Source of the DNA: Conoideocrella luteorostrata
Taxonomy: Eukaryota > Ascomycota > Sordariomycetes > Hypocreales > Clavicipitaceae
Length of the DNA: 64,000 bases
Assembly: GCA_032433595.1 (NCBI GenBank)
Contig: JASWJB010000217.1
Coordinates: forward strand, 1-64,000
Reading direction: 5' to 3'
The notes beneath the pieces were generated by a model. That model saw nothing but the letters and a program-made list of their open reading frames with translations. It had not been told where the DNA came from and made no database searches. Positions 1 through 12,581 of this stretch are shown one piece after another; positions within the stretch are counted from its first letter, which is position 1, and the number at the start of each line of letters is the position of its first letter. Made by a program: the position numbers and the translations under genes.

Positions 1-979
1 GTGTGTCACAGGTTATAATATACAATAATTGCTGCGCAATTATTGCATGTTCTTTTTGTGTTGACAAATAATGTCTTGTGCCTTCCTAATCCAGGGGGAA
101 TTCCTTCCTTTTATGCCTGGAATTTGAACTCATCTAATCCGTCGATTTCCTTCGAATTCCATTGATTTCCGACGTGCCCTTGCGCAGCAATCTAGTAATT
201 TACGGCACTGATATTCTTGACAGAAGCAATTCTCTTCTCAACAGACCCATGTCCTCCACTGAAGACTCAAAGTTGCCAGCATGTATTGGGTCTGTGGCAG
301 AATACCATAATTGCCACAAACAAAGGCGTCTAAAAAGCAAGTCCAGACTTGTGCACGTTTGATCTTGGAATTATCTATATATAGCGTACATGGTATCATT
401 GAAAGTCTTCTGAACATGTGGCCTTTGCATTTTGCCTCTACCCCGTAGTAGTCAATTCGCAGTGCTTTATTGTATTTTTTAACCTTTCTGCATCATTGGA
501 CCAGGCAGTGTGGTTTCCTTCGTACGGATGAGCAAGGTGTAAGTGTTGGAATTCTCCGTCAAGCACAATAGGAAGCTTGGAGCAGATCACGTGGTCACCT
601 TGCGGCCATGGTATAAATATACGACGATATCAGGGCTTTCTCCCAGACTTGTTTCCTCTTCTTAGACAGACAGAGATTATTGAATATATTGTTTTGTATT
701 TTGAACGCTTGGTATCGATACCTTGCACAACAGCCTGCGCAACCCACAGTTATGCATTGTAGGACAAATGCGATTTCCTGCTTAATTGCTCTGAGATTAG
801 ACGACTCACGGCACTGACATTAACTCTCACAATTCTGAAACGAGCGACATGTATATTACACTGAAATCGCAGTAGAATACCTTGCACTAGTTAGTATCGC
901 CAATTCACCTGTCAAGTCTAGCAGTCCACTAGACGAACCCAACACGTAGCCCCAACCTTTGGTGTCCATTGCGCACCTA
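1..979. other. Gene-free left edge with repeat scraps
   Basis: I see no convincing gene. About 185-245 resembles 55800-55860 (both contain the shared string gacagaagcaattct). About 885-945 resembles 59825-59885 (caagtctag followed by ccacta and cacgtag). A solo-LTR-like repeat at 544-752 is listed separately. The stretch therefore seems built from old transposon ends. Confidence 0.5.
544..752 (+). repeat. Solo-LTR-like repeat, copy 1
   Basis: The segment begins TGTTGGAATTC and ends near CAACCCACA, giving the TG...CA ends expected of an LTR. Inside are a TCACGTGGTCACC core and a TATAAATA box followed by a cgacgatatc string. The same order of strings recurs on the minus strand at 14630-14828, 23247-23394 and 48993-49095. 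No coding part or clear 5-bp target duplication flanks this copy, so it is best read as an old solo LTR, possibly of a copia-type element. Confidence 0.6.
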
Positions 980-2849
980 TCATCTTTTTCGCCACACTAA
1001 CGGTGCCCGTTCAGGGTGTAACATTTGTAGGAGGAGGACCTGGGCGGAATCGTTCTCTATCTGATGCAATAATCTACTTCGCGCGTCTGTGATGCTCTCA
1101 TTATGCCGTTTCACCGGTTCAACCTTCCACTCTCGTAGAACTGTAGCCAATGCTGCCACAACCTCGACCTGCGAGAACTTCTTGCCAGGACAAGAGCGCT
1201 CTCCTTCGGACCATGAGATGAAGGTACCTCGGTCTGGGACCATCAATTCTTCACCTTCAGAGGAATCAATAATCCAGCGAGAAGGTCGCCAGACCAGAGG
1301 GTCTGGACCCCAGAATCTTGGATGAGTATGAATGGCAGAGTAACTAGGGAGAACCATAGTCCCTGGCGGGATAACGATAGTCTTGTCGTTGACCTTGAGC
1401 GTCTGAGCGGATGACCCCGTCCACTTGGCAACCGGTACTGGTGTGTATAAGCGCACAGTTTCCATCAAGACAGCAAGGCAGCGCTTAAGCCGAGGAAAGT
1501 CGGCGTTATAGTCCCACTCAGCTTCTCGTGAACAGCGCTCGCCAAAAACTTGCAGAATCTCCTCGTTAAGCCAATCCTGTACGACAGGGTTTGCAGCAAG
1601 GAAAGAAAAAATAAATGTCAGCGTGTGTGCTGTTGTATCGTGGCCTGCAAAGTTAAAAACGAACATATTGCCGTAGATCTCCTTCTCGCTTAGACCGTCG
1701 GAAGATAATAGTGAATCTTGCTGCGTATCCGCAGATGCCTGTACAAGAGCAGTCATCAGGTTACTGTCTCTTCCCCTTTCATTGACACTCTTGCTTATGT
1801 TTAAGCGTTTTTCTTGTTCGTAGAGATCAGTCATATACTGTTGAAACGAGACACAGGCCTCATGAACTCTGCGCAATTTTTTAGGGAGCCACGGCTTGGC
1901 AAGAAACCGGGTGCCTAGTGCCATGATCAAGACGCAGTTATCAAGCACCAATTGGAGAGATGCCCTGTAGTTCATTGCTAGATCTGTGGAAGAAGATGCG
2001 GCCGTAGCCTGCTGCTCCTGTTGGCTTTGAAATGAAAAAGATTTCCCAAATCCAGCTCGAGACAGAACATGAAGTGACAGCGTACGCGTATCCTCGGCTG
2101 TACTTCGAACCTCAGTCTTCGAGGACCAATAGCGAATCATATCTGCCGCCTGGGAAATAGTCTCGAGCCAGACTAGCTGGTTGTTCCGCTCGTTGAAGCA
2201 TGTTGCCGTCATTTTTCGCTGTTTCTTCCACTGGTGACCCTCAACCTGGGGGCAAAGTAGTGTCAGTTAATGCTCACCGTTAAATGCACACTATTAAAAG
2301 GTAAAGGAAATACATCACAACATACTGTCGACAGATTTGGTCCAAAGACGTTGAGCAATTCTATTATGAATTAATGACGTGCTTCACCGTCAAACGGAAT
2401 CAGGCCAGAGTGCTCAGGTAGAACGAACCGAAAATCTGCAGTGGCCGTGGGAAATCTGACCTGCGCTTGAAAATTTCTATCAGGCTGTCTGGGTTGCAAA
2501 TATGTAGCGAGTTACCACCCGGTGTAACATGCATGAAGACGTCGCCCATTTCGAGATGTGCCTTGCATCTTTCATCAACTTCCCAACCCCGCCAGTTGTA
2601 CCTGATGAAGTTGCTGTTTCTCGTCCACGGCAACAGCCGTTTGACTACACGAAGCACCTTTCTATCAACAATCATCCAGAATGGATTACCATGACTAATG
2701 GGGAGGAGCCGCAACGGCACGTTGACTTTCCTTGCCACGCAGTAGTGCTGGAAGAGACTGTACCACGAATAGACGGCCCAGGAAGCTGCGAGTGAAAGAA
2801 CTGATAGGAGAGCTGCAAGAGCGGCCATGTCTGCTAAGAGTGCGTGCAA
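980..2849 (-). CDS. Cytochrome P450 monooxygenase
   Basis: A haem-thiolate monooxygenase, probably ER-anchored, using molecular oxygen and P450 reductase electrons on an unknown substrate. Three exons join in phase: 2849-2429, 2360-2326 and 2245-980, giving about 573 residues. The first donor is an unusual GTTCGT. The join restores the conserved FGPNLST...EGHQWKKQRK helix-C region, with the W/R pair that contacts haem propionate. An N-terminal hydrophobic anchor spans roughly residues 8-30. The I-helix oxygen-activation motif is AGHDTT, the K-helix ExxR is ETVR, and the haem-binding loop is FISWSEGERSCPGKKF with the cysteine ligand. No internal stops are seen. It is divergent from the dead membrane-protein gene at 3601. 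The subfamily cannot be named by eye. Methionine at 2828 is an alternative start. Confidence 0.9.
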
Positions 2850-3600
2850 TTATAGCTTCAGCGCCAAGCGGGTTAGTAGGGGCACGAGGTGATGGTGCGT
2901 TAGAGGAACGTCTTGGGAAGAAGAGATATGATGAAAGGAAAAGTTGAAGAAGAGGTGGATGGCAGGATGTCAACGTGGAGGCGGAGTCGCAAATGCTTTA
3001 CATTAATGCTTGCGTTGGCTTTCCTTGCTGCTTATGTACGTACAGAGCCGCACGGAGCAAATGGTTCACAGGGCACAAGGCCGGCCTGGTTGTGTGTCTG
3101 TTGACCCCACCTTCAATACGACCATCATAGGGCACTATCCTAGCCGCCAATTCGATGCCCGTATTTTGTGTGGCAGGGCGTGGTGGTGGTGATGTGTGCG
3201 TATCAAATGGTGGATTACAGCGTTTTGTAGCGTATTTTTCAGCAGCTCTGAGTAGAGATACTGGTCTGCTTGCCTCTCCCGTGTCTCGTAAGCCTGTAAG
3301 ACATGGGTTACGTTTTCTAGGCGACCCTTCCGAAAGGTAGTAACATGACAGTACTTGCGTTCTATTTTAGGTGGATATGGGTACTGGACACAGTCCCAAT
3401 TGTTTGTGTAAGCACTTGCTACCCCCAGATTCCAGTGTGGTTATGCACGTCCACAGTTTTCCCCTCAAGTATATTTCAGCCTTAGGTCCAGAGTGCGTGC
3501 CCCCGAAACAATCACTCTATGAAGGCCTGTAACCATACTCAGCCTCTTTTCATTCTGCTCACTGGACGGACTGCAGTAATACTCAGTGTTTGGCCCACCA
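2850..3600. promoter_or_regulatory. Divergent intergenic region
   Basis: This stretch separates the minus-strand P450 from the plus-strand rhodopsin-domain pseudogene and must hold the P450 promoter. I see no clear TATA box, palindromic operator or RNA gene. The short frames here are not supported by any recognisable domain. Confidence 0.4.
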
Positions 3601-4904
3601 ATGGATTCTTTGTCAGCTCCACCACCACCAACAAACCCTCCCGCGTTCCCGCAGTCACAGTTCATGGTAAGGTCAGAGAACTTCGTACCTTTCTAACCAA
3701 TATTAACACTTCTTTCATGTTGCAAGGCTGTATCTGGGCTGGCACGGCTGTGTCTTTGATCTTTCTAGCCATCCGCCTCTACGCCCGCTTCAAAAGACCT
3801 CGTCAACTGTACTGAGATGATGCGCTCATGATATTCGCATGGATTCTCTCGCTCCTTTCCGCCATTTGCTTGCAGGTTGTTGCTCCCTATTTGTATAGTT
3901 TCCTTAATGTGACGGCTGGCCTACTCTGGCCTCCACCCAACGACTTTATTAAACATACGGAACAATTCTATATTAACCAGATGGTCGTGCTCACTTTCTT
4001 CTACACTTCTCTATATTCAGTCAAACTATCTTTCTTGATGTTCTTCAAGAGATTAGGGCACAATATCGCGAACCAGAAGTATATCTGGTGATCTGTGTTG
4101 GTTTTCACTATAGCAACTTACTTTGTCTGCATCGGCGACATACAGTACAAATGTATTATTCGCCCCTTTGCAAAAATTGCAGCATCATGCTCTTCCGACG
4201 AGAGCATTAATTTTACACTTATAACTCTCAAAGTCAACGCGGCTTTGGATGTGTTGACTGATTTTCTAAGTAAGGACAACGACCTCTCTCCATTCCACTA
4301 AGATACGAAGGCTGATTTTTATTGGATAACCTGCAATTTAAATGAGAGCAGTCATGATAGTATACTCTGGAATATCCAAATATGATTGAGGAAGAAGCTG
4401 GCTATCCTGGGGCTCTTTTCTCTTGTCATCATAACCGTTGTCTTTGCCATCGTGTGTGTTACTGTTCTTAGTACCGTGGCGAGGCAACCAGATATAACAT
4501 GGTTGTATCTTTGGAGCGGGATTGAGCAAAGTATCGGTGTGTGAAGAGAATATGGTTCATCAATTATAAAATGATTTTTCCCTTCTGTGACAACGCTAAC
4601 ACAAATACAATATGCAGCAATCATTGTTGCCTCCTTGTTGGCGTTTCCTCGGTTGTTTACTCAATCGACAATGCCTGCAAAGCCTGTTTTTCAGCTGTCG
4701 AATACGCAAAAGAGTATGATGAGGCGTATTAGGTTAGGCGGACAGCGAGAGAATATCACAGAGCTATCAACATTTTGAGAAGAGATTCGTGTCGAAAACC
4801 CTTGTTTCGCTGACGATGGCGGCCGTCCCAACCACTTTCCCAGCACAGCTGAATCTATCTCAAACCAAAGACATATTCTTTCTACAGGAACTTGTAAAGC
4901 CTAA
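3601..4904 (+). pseudogene. Broken fungal rhodopsin-domain (SAT4/PTH11-like) membrane protein
   Basis: Remnant of a seven-helix fungal integral membrane protein. A proline-rich N-terminus starts at 3601, with an intron at about 3664-3726 (gtaagg...caag). Recognisable blocks follow in order: a helix ending IRLYARFKRPRQLY, a segment with DDALMIFAWILSLLSA, YTSLYSVKLSFLMFFKRL, SVLVFTIATYFVCIGDIQYK, NAALDVLTDFL, LRKKLAILGLFSLVIITVVF, then ITWLYLWSGIEQS and VASLLAFPRLF. In-frame stops lie at 3813-3815, 4089-4091 and 4776-4778, with another just before LRKKL. The stops at 3813 and 4089 replace tryptophans (TGG to TGA) normally present in this family, a transition typical of RIP. The frame also shifts around 4270-4600. 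It is not expected to make a working protein. Confidence 0.8.
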
Positions 4905-6527
4905 GCGCTGCAATGACTAGGGGCTCGGATGAAACACTCGCAAACACGTGTCCAGCTCCTTCGGGTCTTCTCTAATCTCAGCTGGCCGAAACTCATTATA
5001 TTGTAGGCGACAAAGCGCCCAAAGTTAGTGTTAAGGGGCGACGACACCACCAAACGGAATCAGCAGCTACTAAAACATTTCGTTAGAAGATTGTATGAAG
5101 AAATCAGTGTGAAGAAAACTAGCATGTTTGTGAAAGTCTGCATAGTTTTGCGTAGCATCTCAAAGCTGTTAGTAATAGATTTGCTGTAAACTTTCATGGA
5201 ATAAAGGGTCTATTAGTATGTCTAATTAGATTATTTTCTTTTTCTTTTTTGTTGGCTTGCAAATAAATGATATAACATTGACCTTACATAAGTCATAACA
5301 TAGTTTAGTGAAGTTCTTCATGACGTACTAAGCGTAGTGCCTGATTGCGCACTGGATGACTGGTGCTTTTATACACGCAACTAAGAAGTTTGACTGTCGG
5401 TCAATTAGGGTTATCTCGTATCGTTTTACGGTTGCTCGTTGGACAACACTGGCGTCCCCAACCAAGACAAAGGGGCAGTTTAGACCAGTAGTTGAGCGCG
5501 CCGGCTATCAGCTGAAAATCTCGGCAGTTTACTCCCGCAGATTGCCAAGATATATTATAGCTCCTCCTATAGCCTTCAAATAAAATTCTAGCCCTGTACT
5601 AAGCAATATCGGCCCTGCTTACGGCTCTTATCCCACTCTACGTCTAATGCCGCTGAATTCTTTCATTCTTGGCCTTTAGCAGCAGCAACGGCAGCAGACA
5701 AATTGAAAACAGGCATCAAACACACTTTTGGCCCAAAGGCACACGTCATGCGATTTGAGGGCTGACCAACACAGAAAGGAATCTCTGGAGTATTTTTGAG
5801 TGTGGAGCACACAAAAGTTGACTTTTCCGGATTCAGCAGGTGACGTGCGTTGCTTGTTGGCTCCAAGTGCGTTACTTGTTGGCTCTAAGTGCGTTACTTG
5901 TTGGCTCTAAGTGCGTTATTTACGTGCCCTCTCGAAAGCTTGCCGGGACTTCTCATCAAAGCGGTGGAAAAAAAGTGCCTCGTAAAATCAAGCTTCTAAT
6001 TGGTCTATTAACCCTGTCAACAAGCCCACCTCAACTGTGTTATTTGTACTCCCTAGTAAATTAAATAACAGCATTTGTCCCTGTGTTCCGTACTTAAGGA
6101 GGACTAGTACATTTGGCTAACATCCTGATCCGTGACATCTGTCCGTACGGAGCTGAGAGATCATAATTGTGTTGCATTGTTATATGTGTGTGAGTGTGTT
6201 ATTGCATGGTATTGTGTGCGTGTGTGTGTCGCACCCCCCTTTTCCCGTCATGCGCGACCGAAGAGCACCCATAGGTGCATTTTCCATGATTTGGATCAGG
6301 AGACAACACGCGGCTGGCGACTTCTCGCCACAGTCAAAACTGCGACCCATGCACCAACATCATTACGGATGGTCTGGTTTCCGCGGCCCCCAATTTCTCG
6401 CATGAGCAACGCATGGAAAAGCCTTTCTGTCACTTGTGGACTCTGACCAAGCAGATCCTTCCCCGGTCTTCATATGTCCATTTGCTTCAACAGAATTGCA
6501 CCATCTTTGTGCCAGTCCTGTTGCACA
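4905..6527. other. Intergenic region upstream of the MFS pump
   Basis: No supported gene. It contains a 22-bp tandem repeat (listed separately) and a GT-rich run at 6185-6235. A minus-strand stretch at 5866-5663 is open for 67 codons and reads like a cysteine-containing C-terminus, but it has no ATG and I could not match it to a family. Confidence 0.4.
5845..5924. repeat. 22-bp tandem repeat, about 3.5 copies
   Basis: The unit gtgcgttacttgttggctct plus aa is repeated head to tail from 5845. Copy 1 has two substitutions, copies 2 and 3 are identical and copy 4 is partial. It is a plain minisatellite with no visible role. Confidence 0.85.
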
Positions 6528-8699
6528 ATGGCAGCGGCGAAAGACGAGCAAACAACACAAACACACGTGGCGCCGGAGATCGAGCAGCATCCACCAAAAC
6601 AACTGGCCTGGAAGCTGCCTATTGTTATAGTCTCGCTTTGCCTGGCTATTTTTCTGCTTGGACTTGACATGAACATCATAGGGGTCGCTGTGCCCCATAT
6701 TACAACCGATTTTAGATCTTTGAGTGATATTGCATGGTATGGATCAGCGTATCTTCTCACCATCACAGCCTTTCAACCGTTCTTTGGGAATCTATACAAG
6801 TACTTCAACGCCAAACTTGTTTATATTACATCAATTCTTCTCTTTGAAGGTACTAGGAGCGACGAAACGAGCTAGTTTTTATGCTAGGACACATAGGCGC
6901 TAACAAATTGTCACAGCTGCTCCGCCGTCTGCGCGGCCGCGAAGACATCGCCAATCTTCATTTTTGGGCGCGCTCTCCTTGGCTTCGGTGCTGCCGGCTT
7001 ACTTCAGGGCGCCCTAGCAATCATAGGATTCACAGTCAAGCTTGAAAAGGTCCCTCTCTTCCAAGGCGTTGTTGTAAGCGCATTAGGCGTAAGTGTCTGT
7101 GTCGGTCCAGTATTAGGTGGTGTTCTCACCGATACTGCTGGATGGAGTAAGTCGGTCCTATTCCTAAAACCCCTAGACTGCTCTTTTCCTAGTCAGCGCT
7201 GATGTGTTAATTATGTATTCATAGGGTGGTGCTTTTGGATGTAAGCTTTGTCGATTTGCAAAGACGGTTTAACGGGGAGCAATGCTGACTAGCGTACCTA
7301 ATCACAGAAACCTCCCGATAGGGGCTTGCGTCATTGTCGCCATTCTCTTGCTTGTACAAATTCCACAGTCAACGAACGAGGCCAATCGATCCCTCCCATT
7401 ACGACGAAAGCTCGAGTACATGGATCCCATAGGGACCACGCTCTTCCTCGGGGCAGTCTGTTCTCTTTTATTGGCCCTCCAGTGGGGTGGACAAACATAT
7501 CCGTGGAACAGCTCAAAATGTATCGGTCTCTTTGTGGGCTTTGGGGCCATTTCCTTATGTTTTGGCATTCACCAGTGGCGCAGAGCTGACTTGGCTCTTA
7601 TACCATTTCGCATCTTAAGGAAGCGTTCTATATACATGGGCGCCCTTGTTTTGTTCTTCCTTGGCATGTCTAGTCTAACGGTAAGCTATTTTTATTCACC
7701 TATTCGAGAACTAATCTATCCTTATCGTGATAATAGCGAGTTTTCCTTTAATGTTGCTACTAACGCGAGATCAGTATGCATACTATTTACCCATATTTTT
7801 CCAGTCAGCCCAAGGAGTGTCGACCACAGCAAGCGGCGTCCGCTTTATTGCCCTTGTCCTTCCGCAAATCGTGGGGCTAGTGGTGGTCGGAGCGGTTGTA
7901 TCGATGTGGGGATACTACGTGAGTTATTATCTTCTCGACCCATACGCGGGAGACTCTCTATGCGATCAGCCTTCTAATTTTCTCAGGTCCCATACATGAT
8001 AGCCGGCGTGATTTTGACTAGCACGGGAGCTGGCCTGCTCACGACCATTGAAGTCTCCACTCCAACTGTCTCATGGGCTGCATTCATGGTTATCAATGGC
8101 CTCGGCATTGGTATGGCGCAGCAGCTCCCATACACTGCGTTGCAGGCTGTCCTCAAGTTCGTCAGCTATGTTCCCTCTTAAGCTAGGATATAACACTAAC
8201 AATGATACTATGCAGGCCATCAGACGTGGCGACAGGAAATGGTAAGGACGATGCAAATCCCATTCGATCGGATATTGATCTTACTAATTTCTAATCTTGT
8301 ACAGCTATTGCCGTCTTCTCATATCAGCTTGGCGGGTTAGTAGTATTCTTCGTTGCAGTCACTGAGCTCCTTGGCCGGACCAATTGCTTCAATAAAGTTC
8401 TGACCTATTTCAGTGCTGTATCAGTTGCAATAGCTCAAAATCTGCTTCTCAACGGTCTAGCCTCTACCGTGCCGCAGCAGACTGATGCTGTGCGAGCATC
8501 CGACGTCATTGCAATCGGGGCTTCCGGCCTTGCCCACTTGACAGACAGTCCGGAGGTTCTACACGCTCTCCGTTTGGCATACGCGGGCGCCCTTCGACCT
8601 GTATTCATACTGGCGCTAGCTGCGGCTTGTTTCGCCTTTCCCTTCGCCTGTGGCATGGAGAGACTGAACTTGAGGCATGTGGCGGAGCAAAGAGAGTAA
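6528..8699 (+). CDS. MFS multidrug/metabolite efflux pump (DHA2-like, 14 TM) with an apparent one-base deletion
   Basis: A drug:proton antiporter-type major facilitator, likely plasma membrane, exporting toxic or secondary metabolites. Nine exons fit: 6528-6849, 6917-7146, 7225-7240, 7308-7680, 7775-7918, 7987-8156, 8216-8241, 8305-8335 and 8414-8699, about 530 residues. Exon 3 is only 16 nt, yet it restores GWRWCFWINLP. Motif D1 is seen in LLGLDMNIIGVAVPHI and motif C in GPVLGGVLTDTAGWRW. All joins keep phase except exon 1 to exon 2, which is one base short: an extra G near 6917 would restore the expected small-Gly-Ser-Ala turn. Either the gene has a fresh frameshift or the assembly lost a G. 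The exon-6 donor is GTTCGT, as in the P450. Cluster membership is inferred from position only. Confidence 0.82.
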
Positions 8700-9632
8700 G
8701 GATTTCATTACATCTAAGTGAAACCTTGCTCATCCAGCTGACAGTCGCATGCATAGTGATAACAGTCCTCAAGTAGTTAGCCATTCCAAGGTGCCGTCTC
8801 CAACTGCTCCTGGAAAGGTTTTGGAGTCCGCATAAAAGAAAACTGTATACTTTGTGGACCAAAACCACGCACACCCCAAGATGCGCACTAGTAGAAGACG
8901 GATGTAGGGTAGTTAGAGCGGAATGCTTCAAGTCGGAAGCCGTGGAACTTATTTAATTAATAGATAAGTTCAAAATAATAGCTTTAAGAAGACAACAATA
9001 AATAGTTCAACTAAACCGTAGTTATTTATCATTGTCGGATAGTGAGGCAGTACCTAGTACAATCAAGCGGTACCTTGAATGACGGGGCAGTGCAAGATTG
9101 AGAGGCCTCTCCCTCTTCCCTATGCAGATTTAATAGGAAGCATTGTGGAAGGAATTGGAAGGGCAAAAACTGATATCATCAATTATCATATCTATCAACT
9201 TACATGCATTTTATCCCCTTGAATATCTACTCATACTGTTTCCAACAAGTACATCTTTGGGCTAGTATTCTATGGTATACTTACCTAAGGCACTTTAGCT
9301 GCTATTAAGAAGAGTAAACCCATGGGAGCAAAATTTATTATTGGTTTCAACTAAAGTCTTTTCTCCTTGAACGTCTGTTCGATTGCTCCGTTTTTCTTCT
9401 CTTGATCTTGGGAGATTTTTTGGTGATGTTTTTGTTGGTGTTGTTATCGGCTCTCCCCCACCCCCCTTTGACCCTTGCCGACTCTCCCCATTCCCCCTTT
9501 GCCCCCCCAAACTATTGCCATTTTTTTTTCATTTCCTCTCTTCTTCCGCCATTCTCTTATCTTCTTTTTCTGTTGTGAAAGCCTCTTGTCGATGATACCG
9601 CTCCTCCATCGGCGCACCGCTAACTATTTATC
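8700..9632. other. Intergenic region with a pyrimidine-rich tract
   Basis: No gene seen. 9455-9585 on the plus strand is strongly C/T-rich, with runs of C and T. The tract ends just upstream of the adenylosuccinate-lyase remnant, where ctaac...cag at about 9622-9632 looks like an old intron 3' end. Confidence 0.4.
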
Positions 9633-10402
9633 AGATGAGGAGCGAGCGAATCTGCTCACTGTCTCGCGCTTTGATGACCGAGCCAGCATGCTTTGCGAAT
9701 ACGCTGTCCACGCAGTGGTTTAAGAGGACTCTTGACAACTCCGCTATTAGATGTGAGATAACCCCCCCATCTGTAGAAAGTTGGGCATCGGCTTAGGCTG
9801 GTTCTTCTCAACAACACCTGTTCCCGGCATAACGCAAGCCGAAGTTGTGGGTATGTGGCTGAAATAAAACAGAAATTGACATCACAGAGGTGTTCCTTTT
9901 GGCCGATGCCACTCTGATTGGACTGGATAATGTCTCGGCTTCGTAGTCTATCCGAAGCGCATCCGCAGCCGCTTTCTGGAGGAACTGCCTTTTATGGTTA
10001 CAGAAACCGTAAGCCTCTCTATCCACTTTATTTTTCGCCCTCTTGTAATGATAAACATCGAGGACTTCTCTATGTGAAGCTCAATGTATGTTTTCTAACA
10101 ATAAATATATAATCATGAAACTCATGGCCAAGGGTGCCTCCAGGCAAGAGTGAGTTGAGCAACTACCGTGCTAATCACACTCACAGGGCAAGCCAAATGA
10201 CCTCATCGAGCGCATTCATAACAATGAGTACTTCAAACCTATTTGGAGTGAGCTCGACTTCACGCTTCAGCCCGAGTTATACGTTGGCCGCAGTGTTGAG
10301 ATGGTTGACAAGTACTGCGGTGCCGGCGGCGTCGTGCAGAAGGCTTTTGCGCCGTACCAGCAAAACATCCTTAAGTCTATCATAGCTCAGCTCACCGTCT
10401 AA
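9633..10402 (+). pseudogene. Decayed 3' fragment of adenylosuccinate lyase
   Basis: Remnant of the purine-biosynthesis enzyme that releases fumarate from SAICAR and adenylosuccinate. Only the C-terminal third is present, as scattered exon-like blocks in family order: MRSERICSLSRALM then STQWFKRTLDNSAI (9633-9752), ITEVFLLADATLIGLDNV (about 9878-9935), GFVVYPKRIRSRF and EELPFMVTET (to 10009), IMKLMAKGASRQE (about 10112-10150), and GKPNDLIERIHNNEYF through a C-terminal AQLTV and stop (10188-10402). Between blocks there are frame shifts, lost splice sites (the acceptor before the IMKLMA block is gone) and stops in the 10150-10187 stretch. The catalytic N-terminal and central parts are missing upstream. 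I judge it non-functional. It could be a partial gene duplicate or a leftover of a cluster-borne second copy. Confidence 0.75.
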
Positions 10403-11173
10403 ATGGGCCGATTGTGGTTGATGGAGAAATACTTCAAATAATCAAAGGGCAATGTTGAGCCTCGTTAGCACCCCGAGTAGTTATGCGATGGATGAAATAC
10501 GCAAAAATACAACAAGTTTAGATATTCTATGCCAAGTTGCTGCATTGAAAGATAAGAGTTCTTGGTTTATTCCTGACGATATGAGAAGTTATGCGACACT
10601 TATTGCAACTGATGTAGTCTGTTGTTGACGACATTGCGTATTTGCCCTTCCTTCGAACAGTCTCTAAACCACACAATGACCTACCTCCGTAGGCGGCAGC
10701 GAACAATTTACGAGTAATGCATCTGCGTCGTTGGCGGCCTGCGATCTTGAGTCACTAAAAGGATATTAATCCTTATGGGGTGTATTATTACGTCGTAGCA
10801 AAGCTTATAGAAGCTACTATAAACATCTTACACTAGAAAAGGCGTATGATATAATCATGAGATAATCCACGCTATTGGTTATCCAATAGTACTACTTTCA
10901 TGTATTAAAATCCCGGTGTTTTGCTTTGGGTGCCGCCTTGAAGCCGATTTTGACAGTAAATTGAATTTCACTGCAAGACTAGGTTCGCGCTATGCGTTCC
11001 TCACCTTGTAGCTGTCTATTTTTCCTAAGCACGGATTTACTTTATTTTTTGTACTATTGGATCTATAGAGTGGATAAGTAAGCTATGTAGCTTGAGGTCT
11101 GAAATTAGCAGAGTAGCTTAGAGAATAATGCTAACCCTATCCAAACCCGAACAGTTAGACCAAAACTTCAAAT
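10403..11173. other. Intergenic region, no feature seen
   Basis: This lies between the lyase remnant and the convergent 3' end of the subtilase. It is moderately A+T-rich from about 10740 to 11150. I found no coding frame, repeat or RNA gene that I can support. Confidence 0.4.

Positions 11174-12581
<1,408 letters not shown>

Noticed and set aside
5663..5866. Possible small cysteine-containing protein on the minus strand
   Set aside because: The frame lacks an ATG, begins inside a tandem repeat and matches no family I know; coding composition alone is too weak.
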